DNA of 64,000 nt. Source: Acanthosoma haemorrhoidale. Lineage: Eukaryota > Arthropoda > Insecta > Hemiptera > Acanthosomatidae. The position numbers and the translations under genes are program-made. The notes below the pieces were generated by a model. It ran no database searches. It was not told the origin of the DNA and saw nothing but the letters and a program-made list of their open reading frames with translations. Shown here one piece after another: positions 22,801 through 38,100 of the stretch. The stretch spans positions 140,613,937-140,677,936 of the forward strand of contig OV884011.1 in assembly GCA_930367205.1 (NCBI GenBank), written 5' to 3'. Every line of letters begins with the position of its first letter. Position 1 is the first letter of the stretch.

Positions 22801-25742
22801 TTGTATCTGTCGAGTGGCCGTCACTCCTACCAGCAACAGAAGAGTTACAGTCTAAAGGTAGGGATGATGTCTTCTCACCATTTGTGGGTGCTCCATGGTA
22901 GTGATTAATTCCAACATAATCACACTGCAAAAGAAATTAAATCCTTAGCACAACACCTCATGAAGAGGAAAAGCTGACTGAGGTTGCCATCATAGGTAAT
23001 TAAGAGCTCACGGGGTTGGTGCTAGGCTACCTATCAGCTTTTATTTTAGTTTTCTAGAACAGCTTTGCTATTTATTTATTTTCCCTAATATTTCTGAGTG
23101 AACTCTGACCAAACCCAATCACTTCAGGAAAAAATTTAAGGAGAATTGAACCCGGATCTCTACTGGAAATAGTCATTAAACTATTTACTAGCAAACAGCC
23201 AACAAAAGAGTAATGTTGGATCATAAGTGGACAGATTCTTTACATACAATGCAAAAATTCCCCTCTGTTAATTGTTATTATATTTAACTTTTACATTATT
23301 ATTATATTTAACTTTTACATTATTATTAAATGTCCACAATAGGCAATAGAAAAAAAATACTTACAAAACAAAACAATATTGTTCTTCATGCAAGACAAAA
23401 CCAAGCATCATTCACATCACTTTATCAATAATAACTGATTAGCAAAGTAACTGATAAAACTTTATATCTGATGATTTGTTATTATTCATATATTTCTTTA
23501 TCAACGCATTTTTTTCAATATGCAATTTTGTTATTTCTAATTATTACATTATAAAAATTAATAAATTAAGCTTGGAATTTGCTTATCAAACAAAGAATAA
23601 ATCGTGAATGAATTTTATAATTAAAATACACTTTGCGCCAATGAAAAGTCACTCAACCACTAAATTAAAATATTAAAAATGAATTAGGTTAAAATGAGGA
23701 GTTGGCTGTTACCTGTGCCACAAGGTAGTCCTGTTGGCTCTTCTCAATCTGCTGCCTCCTTAACTCATGGCTTTTCTCAGCTTTCAATAAACAGGTCACT
23801 TTCTCTCCTACTTTGAATTCATGCTGTGTTGGCTCAAGAAGAGAAAAGCCATTCATCTAGAAGAAAGTTTATAACCAATATTAGAACTTTTCATAGTATG
23901 CACATCTTGTTTTCAACTGCAACCAAGTGTTTCAATTAAGAAACAGTTCTGATTTTATTTTAAAATTTTTAAATATCCCAAATAAGTTATAAAGTTATAT
24001 ATGAAGCCCATGTATCTAATATTGGCATCAAAACTTATTTTTTATATAAGGTTATTAACAACAAATGGAATTTGTTATATGTATTTCCTTAGTTTTTTCT
24101 GAGCTTAGCACTGTTATCATGTATTTAAACCACATTTATTTTAATTAGTAGGTTGGGTAACTTTAAATATGCATTACTAACTCCCTCAAAGGATTATAGG
24201 TCTGGTGATTTTTAGAGGTTACAAGAAATCATTTAAAGAGATTAGCCTTCAGTGGACTCTCACCACTGCACCGCAACATTTCCACCTCTACTGAGGCTTC
24301 CCACACTCCTTAATTCCCTCACTCCACCTTCAAACAGGTCCTCCTAGTAAAAGGATCTGCTCACCCCAAATAAATTTTCCTTTATTTTTCCCTTAACAAT
24401 AATCTTAAAAATTTGAGAGCTAAGGGAAAAAAAAAATTAAAGAGATCAGAAATTGAGGAATGGCTCAGATGGAGTTGTGACTGACAGATCAGATATTTTA
24501 ATTAATCCTTAATCTTGTCACAATCTTTTTTCTTTGGTTAATAATTATAAAACTAGTAAGATTATTATTATTGACATATTTATTTTAAATATTTACTAAG
24601 TATCGGTACTAATTTTATCGGTCGTCGGATATTTCAAAATATTTTATTTTAAAAAAAAATGTTCTAAAATTCATTCAATCAAAATGTTCATTTTACAAAC
24701 TGCAAATATGTTGGTTAACTCAATCAGTTTATGTAAAATATTGTTAAATGTGTGATTAATTACTAATAATAAAGTGTTTATTGTTAATAATTTTTTTCTT
24801 ACCTTTCCTTGATTTGAAGTAGTTGAATTTAAATAATTAGACAGCCTGACAGGTAATGGAGGTGGAGGCTCACCTTCACAACTGCCCTCTAATACTTCGT
24901 ACCACCTTTCATCACTGGATTGTCCACTCGAGGAGCTTGTCAGCGTTCCCTAAAATGGTTCAATAATATTATTATATTGAATATGTTATAATATTTAAAT
25001 TGGATAAAAAAAAAGGGAGACATAAGCAAATAGCTTTAAATATTACCTCCACGTTGGCAAATCTATCATTACTTATAAATGACTTGCTACTGCTCCCAGT
25101 TCCATACCCTGAGCTGTTGCTTGACCTTGGGGGAGAAAAACTTCTTTCATACCTGCACATTTAATATCGAGTTGTTAATAGGAATCTGAATTGGACAATT
25201 TACCAATATATTACATCAATAGCATCTAATGAAAAAGTACTATTGGCCAAAAAAATATAATAATAAAATCAAAATAATTTAATTATCAATCAGTCGGATA
25301 TTACTTATAAGTTCTTGTGTTATTACTGCACAATGAAGTGCTAGGCATAAAAGTAATGAGAGTTTTACATTAATTAAAAATGTATTACCAATACAAAACT
25401 GTTAATCTATTTGAGAATAATAAATTTCATAAGCAAAAAAAAAGAAGAAATTATTGTGTTTATTTTTTAAATATTACTTATTTTCAAGGATTTATAAGCA
25501 TTGAATCTAGTTTAAATTTTATATAAAAGTATGAATGTTATTTTCATTATTAAACAGAAAACATGTACAATAAATTTTACTAATTCCATAATTTAGAATC
25601 AATAAGAAACTACCTCTTACGGACGTTTCCTGAAACAGCTTGCTGCCTTGCTGTCTTAGATTTAGCATCTGGGGTACCATTAACATTTTCATAGTCTCCT
25701 TCAAATGTTGTGTTATACTTGCAACTTGTCAGGGAGCAGCCT
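19868..25742 (-). CDS. SIPA1L: SIPA1L gene, C-terminal tail and coiled-coil exons
   Basis: Exons 25614-25742, 25047-25152, 24803-24949, 23713-23856, 22762-22924, 22469-22647, 22220-22383, 21065-21217 and 19868-20069. The tail is Ser/Thr-rich and less conserved: [27 protein letters not shown] (vertebrates have SSNASSAHSDEKWYD), [13 protein letters not shown], then [15 protein letters not shown] (vertebrate DLDWSNLVDAAK). The last exon is a coiled coil (heptad leucines from about QLETRLS to [12 protein letters not shown]) ending [14 protein letters not shown], the family's hallmark C-terminus. The start of exon 21065-21217 may be 21214 instead, since the sequence offers tandem AGs (AGCAG) 3 nt apart, which would drop one residue. 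Confidence 0.92.
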
Positions 25743-28700
25743 CTGCAATCAAAAAGTAATATTTGAATAATAAATATTTTATTTAATTATACATTATATA
25801 TTCTAACATTTTAACTGAGACAGTATCCAAGTGGAAAGTAAATAAAAAAATAAAGAAGGAAACTCAAAATTGGCAACAGATAAATATTAATTTACTCAAA
25901 TAAATTTAATTAAATTAACTATCAAATTGTATTATGGGCATACTTCAATTATCTGAATTTCTTACTTAATTTATAATTTCACTTTGTGTTTAGTTTATTA
26001 TATTTCAAGGAATGAAATTAAATCATAACATCAATATTTATCATAAATAAACATGGGTTCAATGTAGTTTTTTACTAACAGTTATAAAAAATGTGCAACA
26101 GGAAATACAAAATAGGATTGCAATATTTACCATAATATTCCACAAAATAAAAATGCATTCCAAGATTCAATGCTCTAAGCATTTATTTATTTATTAATAA
26201 AAAACTACAATGCATGGATTATCTGTTATAAAGAATAAGAGATTAATAGCCAAAGTGGGATAAGCTGAGAAGAGCTGTGCTCCTAGTGCCATCAAAAGAT
26301 CTCACTTCTATTTTGCTTTTCTCCTAGATTCCAAGACAAATTACTAATAAGAGTTTGTTTGCTTCAGAAGAGGAATTGCATATTTTAGAATCACACATAA
26401 TTATTTATTTGGCTAAATATTTTTTACACGATTATTTAGTCACACAATTCAGATTATAAAACTGATCAGGATACAAAGTGTGATTTTTTCATAAAATTTA
26501 GTGCATATATTCAATATAATCATCTAAAAAGCTACCTTCTGGGTGTGCCATCTGTCAACGGAGGTATGACCGTGACTGTCACAGCCATGGAGGTCTTTAG
26601 GAGGTCGACCATCTGATCGTGGCTTAGCGTGGACACTGCTACCTTGCATATCTGCACAGAGAAGAAAGCTATTACAGGTCTATCTAGCTATAAATTATCT
26701 TGAGAAAGTGTACTAAGCTGCTTAATTACCTATAACAGGGATAATAATTTCACTAATTACCTCGACAAGCCGTGATCCTTGTCTTAGCCCGGCTAACCAA
26801 GCGAGACCCATGCTTTCAACTTGCGTGACTAGGCCGTCTGGCTGAACATGAAACCTGAAAAGAAAAATGAATATAAATTAAAATAATATTTATACAACTA
26901 GGTAATTCTTAACTTCAACCTAACTTAGAGAGAAAAGGTTAAAAAATCTAGAGCAAACAAATTTGGTGATTGGAAAGTACTTTTATTTGAATTTCACATT
27001 ATAGTAGACTTTCCCATATCTGGAGAGCCAAATACTTAAAAAAACCGTTTAAACTAATAGTACCCCATCCCTGTAGCCTTGTGGTCAGCACATTTAAGAC
27101 CTGGGTTCAATTCTTGATTTTCCTAAGAATTTTTTCTTATTTTTTTATGGGTATAATTAGGTTTTACTCAGTCTTGTGAGGATAAAACCTAAAATATAGT
27201 TGATAAGTAACAGTCTGGTTAAACCTCAGTACCTTTTTTCAACTAGAGAGACAAGCTTTGACTAGCCCTACTTCTTCAAGCTATGTTGCGCCATGGATTT
27301 AATTATTTCATTTTAACTACCTTATTAGTATTTATTAATTACCCTCAAAATATGGCCAAATATTACTTAGTACATATGAAAAAATACTATAGCTAGTAAA
27401 CAAACAATTTATAATAAATATAAATAATATCCAAATCTTCAGCTTTAACAAATACATTTGTGGAAGTCAAACCTCAAATGACCTTAGTTCATTATCAATT
27501 CCTGTCCAATTAACTGAAGGAAAAATGATTGATAATACAGTTAATGTTACTAAAACTAAAAATAGTAAATACTTTACCCAAGCTGTCCAAGGGGGTTCCT
27601 CTTGAGAGATAGCTCTTGAGAAACAGATCCATCAGTAACACACCTCAGCCTCATGACCACCTCCATCAACTCATCCCTATCACCACTCTCCCTCATGTGG
27701 AATGTGACACATTCACCCTGGTGGTAATACACCCTCAAGCTGAAGACAATAAGTAATAATGTAATTTAAATTAGAAGTATAGTTAAAGCAGAGACATATA
27801 TCAAGTCTACATATAAACATTTAGATCATCTCTGTATGATTATTGGCTTTACATAACGCAAAAATAGGAATTTACAAAATCGATAACTTATAAACAAAAA
27901 TTATTTGGTTAAGGGTGGATATAAACATGATAAAAACAAAATAGCAAATAAATTGCTCTACTGATTTTAGTTGTTGCTTGGAATAATTTTGACCATACAG
28001 AAGGGGATTGATAGAAATTTGGATAAGAGACTGTCATATAGCGTACAAACGATTTTTACAAAGAGGATAAGATGGGCCATTCATTAGATAAGGAATGAAA
28101 AAATATTTTTTAAACTGGGTAATCTTGTCCTTGGAGAGAAGTAGGGAAAACATTCTCACTGGGACACACACACTTAATATAACACCACTAGTTTTTAACC
28201 TTTTAGGTTTCCAAACGTGACATCATGAAATTTTGTATTAATAAAAACAAGTAAAGCCAGGAAAATTTATAAGTATTAATACATACCTGTTAGTATTTGT
28301 AGACCAACCAAGTACAGACTTAGTTGGAGTCACAAAAATGATCTCCCTAGTAGCTTCCTCAATGACCACAATGGAATCAGAGGAAATGGCTAAGAATGAC
28401 TCGACAAAAGTGGACTGGCTGGCATCATCCAAAGCGACCTGCCATGAGAGCGCTCCCGGTTGACTGGAGTCTGGCAGGGCTCCGCTCCGTGGTCTCCAGC
28501 GGTCCTTTTTTTTGCTGCTGAACGACAGCATGGCTGCAACATGCAATCGCATATTCACTAATACTGGAATAAAGCGATTTTTATCCATAAATTTGAAACA
28601 ATTATTATATTGTATAACTATTAAATAATATACAATATATGAAATACTTATATAATATAATGATATTTTATAATTTAAATAATAATATCATGATTTGTTA

Positions 28701-31700
28701 GGTTAATACCAGCCCCCAAATTTGTTGGGAATAGATGAAAAAATCTTCAGGTCAAGGCTAATATTTAAAATATATATTTATTATTTTAAAAAATAATAAA
28801 AGTTATTGGAAGGTGTCAACAAACACTGTAATGAGCTTTTGTTTTCAATTATGTTCCAAGTTTCAGTAAAATTGGGAAATGAAGAGTAAGATGGATTGGA
28901 AAATATTTTGAAAAGTATTAAATAGTCCACCGGAGATAATTGTGATTTGGGGCAGTACCAAGAATGTAAAATACCCTAGCACAAGGTTATGATAAAGTGT
29001 ATTATTCGACCATGATTAAGTTAAAAGGATTATAACTGCTAATTTTAAAAGTGAAAACTTATGAAAAATTTGAATTTTCAGCAGTACACTGGAATTCATT
29101 TACCCCAGATTGATTAAAATGATTTATTTTGATGGATTATTTTAAACCAGTACTTTTTTTTTTTCGATTAAAATTAACCAGCGCTCCTACAACTAAGGCA
29201 GAACATATCCTACAACTAAAACAGAAAAATTTATAGAAATTACATAAATAAAAGTAACCATGACAATACTTAGAATCCTTTTGTTTCCAACTAATCTGAA
29301 TTTTCACATAATTACATTAACTTAATCATTCCCTATTTTATTTTTATGGAGTGAATGCTGGGAATAGTACTAAATCTATCTTTCGATAAAATCTTTGTAT
29401 AATATTCCCAATTTATTAATTCATTAATTCAGAACCATTTTTTATAATATAAACCTTAAACATTAATGATAGATGGAACTCGAAAACTTACTAATTCTTG
29501 ACTGATTAAGAGGCAAATAAACTTACAAAACTTCTGACTTGTTTCAACCGAAGTAGATGTGATGTAGTTATTGACAAGATCCTTCAAATATTCTTGCCTT
29601 GTTCTTGTTGCCATAGTTGCAAATTTCTCACTTTGATGAGCAGCGTTCTCAGCATTTATTACTGCAATAAAATGTGAAAAATACTAAATATAAAAAAAAT
29701 AGTCAGTTAAATTTTTACCTGCATGTCAGCAATGGTAAAGGGCCGAACATACTTTTATCAAAACTCAGTATTTAAGGTAAAGAAAAATCAAAAAAAATTT
29801 AAAGTTAGGCTACAAATTACTGACTACAAATTATTAGGATACTGTTCATTGAGAAGAGTTATTTTATAGCAATAATAACAAAAAGCTTCATTATTTATAC
29901 TAGTTCTCCATTCATTATTCACCCGATTTAGAAATGTAACAAGATTAAAATTGTAGATGATTAAGTTTATAAAATAAGTAAATATTTTATTGTAATGCTT
30001 ATATAAAGGAAGGGTTGCAATAAATTGCATAAGATTAATATACCTTTTGCCAAAATGAAATCAGCAAACACTTTTGACTTGGGAAAAGTTGCTCCGTCTG
30101 GTATTGGAGGCCCAAAAACTGGTACTTCCTTCGATCTTGTAACTGCAATACTATGAATTCAAGGCAATAGCAAGATATCAATATAATTCATTCACATTGT
30201 GCATGTTATTAAATTATAAAAGTGAAAAATAACTTACGTGTAATGGGTATTATCTGTACATGGGTTCATTACACGAACTACAATAAAGACGTGCTGAAAC
30301 TGGGACCTGATGACCTTTGGTGTAAATGGCTGAGCGCCTGGTTCTTGGAAAACTATTGTTACAATGTCATTACCTATGTGACGCTTCCTCAAGAGCTAAC
30401 AGAAAAAAAATATTATACATACAATATTTACACTACACAATGTAAATAGCTAGCGAATAAAAATTGTTTCCATTTACTTGTTGACGGTTATTTGGTGTGA
30501 ACGGAAGAAGTGTTGAAACATGAAACATTATCTCACAGTCTTGATATTGTCCATAAACTGAATATAGGCCAGTTGAGTCAGCTAAAAGTAACAACAAAAT
30601 AATTATACCAAATTTATAGAACAATAACTTTTGTAAATTAAAATTTCAATACTGTTGTGTTTTTTTTAATTTGGGGTTTTGCTCCCTTATGCACTCACAT
30701 CTAGTGCAGAAAGGGTGAGCAATGTTATATCCACTTCTAATTTATGAACTTCAAGTAAAAGAAATGTTCTATTTCAGCTTACCATAGCACCACATGAAAT
30801 CCCTGATCCTTTTTACTTATAGAAAAATGGCAAATTTTAAGTTAATAATAGTTTAATCGTAAGCTGAGTTTATTGCTCAAAAGGACTTAGAATAGATATA
30901 ATGAGTAAATGGGAAAAAAAAAAATTATTCTGAGACATTGTCTCCTAATAATAACAAGAAGGAACAGAAAAATAACCGTTTAACTGACAAAAAAAAGAAA
31001 AAATACATTACATTACACAGCTTACGAATTATATTATAAGCTTATGAATAATATGATGTTCTATTTCTAGGTACATTCCAGATCACCACAAAGTATCAAC
31101 AGCAAAAAATTGAAACAAAAAACAAAAATGCATTGAAATGAAAAAATAATAAATATAACATAGAAACTATCACAAGGAGGGAAAGAGCATGGAAGGTTGC
31201 TGGGATGAATGATGAGGTAAGAAACTGGTTAAGTATAGATTTAAAGATTGGGAAAGTTGATGAACGACGAATATACATGGTAATGGAGTTCCATAGGTTT
31301 GTGGCACGGATAAGAAAATAACGGTCAAAGGAAGCAGACTTGTGAGAAGTGAAATACTAATCGGAAGGGTTATTTGGGTTATATATAATGAACAGAGTAT
31401 TTCTTCTGAGGATTGACTTGAGTGATGAGGCCTTCACAAGTCTTTTATTATCTTCTCAGTATAAATAGTAATTAATTATCAATTCCTTACAACGAACTCC
31501 AAACAAATAAAAAAAACTACTAAACGAGAATTTGTATAGGACTCAAAAAGCTATATAATTATATCAGCCAAATATAAAAAGAGCGACTCGAATATTAACA
31601 TAGATAATGAAAATAAAATATTGTTTTATTAAAATTAAGTTAATTTTTTTATTTGAACAATAATTATTTATTTATTTACTTTTGTTGTCAAGACCAGCCT

Positions 31701-34700
31701 TGTACTTGTCGAATCCTTTCAGTCTTACTCGGCTGCCGATAGTCTCTAAGAACTCGGTGAACGCTGGTCCTGCTTCTTGATTATTGTACATTTGTTCTTC
31801 TGTCGACTGACCAGCTTTACAATACATTATGCCGACCTGTAGAATAAAGACAATTATATATGAAAATATATTTAAGTGATAAATGTATACTTTCAGCATT
31901 GGATTAACAAATGCACCTTGTATTGCCTTGAAAGACCTTGTTCATCAAGTTTGAGCAATGCTTCTTCAGTCTGAGGTGTCGGCAGTCCCAGCCTCAAACT
32001 AAAAATAAATATATTCCATCATTATTTGTATGTATTCTATGTTTACAGAATAATGATCATCAATATCTGTGCAAGCTTACCATGGTATTTGTACTTCTGG
32101 TGCTACATATTCCAAAACCTCTTTTGTATTCATAGACTTAGTTGAGGTAGTTGGTTTTAAATTTGGTATAACATCTTCTAAAATAGATCCTCTCAGAGTT
32201 AATAGCTAAATCAGGGGGGAGGGGAAACAAAGTTGGCATACAATACATTTTGTAATTTGTTAAAACTTAAATTTAGAGTACAATTAAAAGATGAATTGGT
32301 TAGAAATCAGTTTTTAGACCCACTAAGAGAATAGAGTTCTATAGTATAGTCAGAGGGGTTTCTGAGCAGTAATCAGAAGCTCCTTGGTTTAAATCCCAGC
32401 TGTATCTGTGACTATTTTTTTCTTTAACTTATAAGTATGTTACCGTCAAGGCATGATATTTCCATGAAAATGTTATATGTTAATATATGATGTTTGAAAG
32501 ATTTAACGTAAACAAAATAACTAAAGGTTGCTATAGATTTCATATGTTTTGGAAATTATTTTTCTAAATAGATTGTGTAGAAAGTCTAAAAAAAATCCAT
32601 AAGAAAACATGAGAAAGTAATAGGATATTTTTTGTCAATATTTAATGAAGCAATTTCCAACCTAATCATCATTTTATAAGAATAATATGTATAATAATAA
32701 GCCTATATAATAATGTAATTTTTATAGGAAAATGGTAATAATATATGGTAATACGACTCATTCTTAAGTTTGGACTGCAACAGCAGAAGTTTGGCTAATA
32801 AAAAAAGTACATTAATAATAGTATCTACATAAATGTCATGCTGCATGCTAACTAATGCAGTTATTTCTCTAGCTGATCTTCCTACCTGTTACCTAGAGAG
32901 CAAATATTTTATTTTATCCAAGTCATCTCTCTGTGAACTTTTAGGTTTACAGCTGTCTAATAAAATAACAGCATAGTTATACTATATTTATTTACCTCAC
33001 TTGTTCTAATTACAAGTCGATATCTGAACATGGGTGATGTAAGGTTGTTAGAAGTTGAGTTTTGACCCTTCTCCACTCTTTCCCGCTTCAAGCTGATTGC
33101 AACTGGTCCCAAATTGTCATCCATTCCGAACCAGTTTTGGTGCTCTGTAGCAATATGCATAGGGGAAAATTAGATTGATAACAACAGAAATTTATGATTT
33201 AATACAGATTTCCTTTAAGTAATGTACAAGTTTACCTTGCCCGTAAAAATATTGCCTATAGTACAGAGCCCCATTGTCAACAGTTTCAATGGCTCGAGGC
33301 CCAGTTGCATAGGGGCATGCTCCGTCAGGAGGCCAATGGGAGGAGCCAGGTGGAAATTCCAGCACTGACACCCCACATGCTAGGGTAGGCCGGTGCATGG
33401 GTGTGGAATTATATTGTCCTCTGGTTCTTGTGAGGCCTACTGCTCGTTCAGCTTCTCCTCCTATCTCATTCCGGAAAAATGGACAGCTGTAAAATTTCAA
33501 GAAATACTAATTAGTTGAACAAACGTAAAACAAATAAAAGTTCAATATTGCTATAATGGTTAAGGGATTATGAGACATTACCTCTCAAGGAGATCATTGG
33601 CAGTACCATCACCTTGGTCTTCATCTCCAGAGTCACCGTCTGGTGTTGTTGAGCCTAGCATTGAGGCGGCTGAAGCACCAGTTGCTGTATTCCTTCGCCT
33701 CGACAACAACAGACTCCTTAGCTTTGCGGCATACCCAAGATTAGCTGTTACCGATCTAAAAAAGATTAATAAATTAATGTTAAATATGAAATATTAATTA
33801 ATTCACATTTTTTAAGGATGATTTTGAAGAATGAATTTATAGCACCAAATATGATGTAATGTAAATAGAAGGGAAAAAAATCAATGTGTTGAGGCTAATA
33901 TTACCAATAGTACTTGAACAAACCTATAACTAATAACTGGTTTATATTGTGCTTCAAGTACAATTAGTAATGTTATTAGAGAGTTCTTTGAATTCATCGA
34001 AACTTGATAAGTCATTAAAGCATGATCAATACCTCAACATGGTAGAATATCATCAAGGAAAAAATACTGTATGCAAGTTTATTTTTGTTTATTCAAATTT
34101 TTATTTATTTTATTCAACTAATTCATTAATGATAAATTTAGTAACTAAAGCAGAAAGAAAAGTTTCTTTAATCAAATACTTTAATTTTGTAGTTTTCAGT
34201 TACTATAATAGCTAAACACAGATACAACTACAATAGAGTATATGTATTAATAATTCTGCTTAAATTTAACAAATGATAGGTAATGGTTACAGGATTTTAG
34301 CTTAAAGCAGGAAGGAATGAATATTAGTAGAATGGAAGTTATGTTACGATACTTTAATGAACTACACAGGATACTACTATAATATGGTACAAGACTACCT
34401 GCAGTCGAAGTGGGCAAATGCCCTCCGCCTGCTCCTCTCATCCTCGGCTACAGAAGAAGATGCCGACATGACAACTGACTCCTCCGCCCTGGATGATGTT
34501 CCCTTGTTGACACCCCAGAACTTGCCCAGCTTAATCCTTAACTTGGGGCTGGCAGACTTCTCCTCTTCCAGACCGTCCACCTTCATTTCCCCGGGTGGCT
34601 TGTATTCCTCCAACATCTCCAAGAACTCAGTAGCCTTCTCAGCTTGGCTGATGACGTCTATGCTGCCGTGTGATCCGTACTCCCTTCTTCTGAGGACGGG

Positions 34701-35104
34701 GGTGCTTGCCTTAGGGTCTGTGCCGCAATGCTCCCCCATCAGCTCCAGGCTCGAGTTGCTCCTATACAGCGAGTCCGCCGCCCGCCTCTGTGTGTGATGG
34801 TGGTGACCATGTCTGCAACAGAACATAAGAATATGAAAACTTTATTTACAATTCAGTTACTATATTGATATTAAATGTTTTGGCATCGTTTCAATGTTAA
34901 ATTCTATTGGATAAATATATATATAAAAGTTAATTGCCAGCAGTTAAGATAGATAAGGAAAGAGGTAAATGCACCGACACACTCTGACTCCAGTAAAAGA
35001 CTGCTTTATTGTTGATGATAATCTGACATACATAGGACCATGGATTGTTTACGTCCTATGATCGTATTAATATGCGACATAGTCACGCCTCTGGCTTTAA
35101 CTTA

Positions 35105-35181
<77 letters not shown>

Positions 35182-38100
35182 AATATATCCACAAAGATTT
35201 TTTTTAATAGTAGGAAAAATAAATAAAAGCCTACTCAATATATCTGCTTAACCATTAGTCTAACCCAGCTCTATAAATAATATGACACAAAAAAAACCTG
35301 CTTTATAAAATAGAAACAAAAAAGCTGAGCTGTTACAGAAACAGAAATGGACTCCTCCAAAATCAGAAAAAAATAGTCCTTTAGCACTTTCATCAGTAGG
35401 GAGAAAAGGAGGGACCAGTGAAGAGAACAGGAAATAAAACTTAACCCTAAAGCTAAACATATCTGATCTTTAACTCATTAAACTGGAAGCCTACTCAACG
35501 AATTCCCGATTTTTTTTTCTCCAAGAACTCTTCATTAAATTCATTATATGAGATACCCTTCCGTAAATAACAAAAACTAAGAAATACAGGAAGGATATTG
35601 AAAAAAAAACATGCATTATAAACATGAATTATATTTTTTGCCAGCTAAATATTGCAAATACACACATTTTTCTTCCCATTGTCCTTTTTTTTATTTTATG
35701 ACAATACATAGTACACGAAATATATAAAAAAAACCTGCTGACTTGTAAAAATAGTTTATGTTTCTTTTTTCAAAGCCCTTATCCCCCTTTTACCCAAGCA
35801 CCACAGATATCTTCATCTATGTATGTTTTTCAAGAAAACTTCAAATTTCATTATAGAATCATTTTAGGGATTCTTAAATTATTCATTCTTCAAAAATGAT
35901 CAAATAAATGGGAACATAGAGTCTTCAAAGGTAATTTGTCACAGTTTTTAAAGGGGTTTAGTTCACACTAAGAAACCGAACTATTTTAGTACTAAGTGGT
36001 TTATTTAATTTTTTACATTTAATCTCCTTCAAACCACTCTCCATTGGAGTCAATACACTCACCCAATCTTTCATTCCACTGTTCGAAAACTTTTTTAAAT
36101 TCTTCCTTTGTGAGGCCAGAAAGCGCCTTCATCGTTTTTGTCTTTACTTCTTCAACGTTTGAAGAACGTTTTCCTTTTATTTCATTTTTCAATCGGGAGA
36201 AAAATAATTCAAAATGGTAACCGAACTAAAGATAATGTAATGACCTTGCACTCTTAAAAACCACGCGTGTTATTGGTTCGTGTCTCCCGAGAAACCATTC
36301 TTCTTTTTTCTTCGTTTCTTAGAAGAACAGCAGAATAGAAGCTGATTTTAAAACTTGCTAGCACATTTCATGCTAATTAAGAGAACGTCTAAGGGTGAAA
36401 AATTTCCCGCTGAAAAGAAATAGAAGAATTCACGATAAAGTGAGCCGGAATGTTGGGATGAGATCACGCAAACTAATGACTCAAAGATTCCTCCCCTCTA
36501 GTGAGTCTTGGAGTAGAAAAATTTTGCAACATGTTGAAATATAAAACACAATTGCACAGTAACACCGCCAACCATTTATGGGATCGTTATAATCACAAAA
36601 TTCGTCATATACGGGGCAAGTAATTATACAAAAGTTTAGATCCTATAGGAAGATTAATGCTGATCACGAATATTCCCATGGCCATGGGTTCATAATGTGG
36701 ATGATCTTTGACAATTGTGATCAGAGTAGAAATTTCGGAAAGACATCATACTACTTTGTCACATATATAAACTGCAACTCGATGAGATAGAGGATGAAGA
36801 TGTAAATTGATAGAAGAATTGGTCAAACCGATTATGGCGTCTTACTTATTATTAATGGGACCAAGGCGAGGCCTAGACTACCTTAAAGCCTCAGAAGATA
36901 GCCCATGGCCATGGGTTCATAATGTGGATTATCTTTGACAATTGTGATCAGGGTAGAAATTTCGGAAAGACATCATACTACTTTGTATGTTACCTTAAAG
37001 CCTCAGAAGATAACTAATAGAAAAGAAGATAGAATGGATAAAAAAAGAAATGCTATCAAGAAGAGGATGAGGTACAATCGACTTGATTTGAGACCTGCTG
37101 GTTCATCAAGATGTGCAAGACGACATTGGCTCTGGTTACGAATTGGGGTCAAACGTGGCCAAAGACCGGTCCGCTGTACACTAGAGAACGGCCAATTAAT
37201 CTTAGCTTAATCCCACATAACTCACGATGTTCAGAATCTTAGCTTACAATTGCTTTTAACTGAACATCAGGAGGGAGTTCAAGATTCTGCCTACAATATT
37301 TGATTAGATGCAAATTATTCATTTTTTCTTTTTCTAAAACATAATCATCTCTTATCATGATATGTACCAATATGCAAGAGTGTGGTCTCATTCAATTGCT
37401 TTTTTTTTTTAATTGTTAGGAGACTAATGTCCCAGAAAGAAGTTTATTTTCCATTTGAGTACATTCAGATGCCTTAATGTTTAATTTTAATGACTAATAT
37501 TTCAACTTGATTACTATTGAGAGATGCCGATAGAGAGTTAAATGCTAATAATAAACCCAAAGAGTGTCTGCCCACGGTTTATTCTACTATTAGACGTTTT
37601 CGAGAGTTTGCCCGTGCTTCTGTTTCGCTAACCGTCGCTAACGACTGCGCTAAGTAAAATAAACTTTGGGCAGACAAAATAGAATTTTTTTACTGAGTAT
37701 TCCTTTCAAAAATAGTTTAAAATTTGGTTACTATTTGTTTTATGCCCGGGTTAAATCGATTCTGCCAAAACCGCTGCAAATGTTACCCCCCAAATTGCCC
37801 TAACAGACATGTTACCAACTGATCAATTGTAACGACTTAATACACTTCAAGCCTTACATCCCGTTGACATGTTGATTAAATCGCGTGAGCAGATATATAC
37901 AGGCGTTCAAGAAACTTCTAGCTTCACACTGTTTGCGCTAGTGCCTTGTTGTTTACACGTTATTATTACACGTTTACATTGATTTTTTCATCAAGATAGC
38001 TCGCAGGTGATAGAGAGGCAGTGGAGTTGCAATCAAATTTAGGTATAGTACCGAGGAGGTGCTCCCAATGAGGATGGTATGAGCCTACATTTAATCGATA

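Noticed and set aside
23276..23326. CRISPR-like repeat
   Set aside because: Only two head-to-tail units with no spacers, in an intron of a eukaryotic gene.
33570..33797. + strand frames opposite SIPA1L exons (also 34357-34797)
   Set aside because: Antisense shadows of exons 33582-33755 and 34399-34812.
36019..36216. Functional mariner transposase
   Set aside because: Only the last 65 codons are present and the catalytic DD(34)D region is missing.
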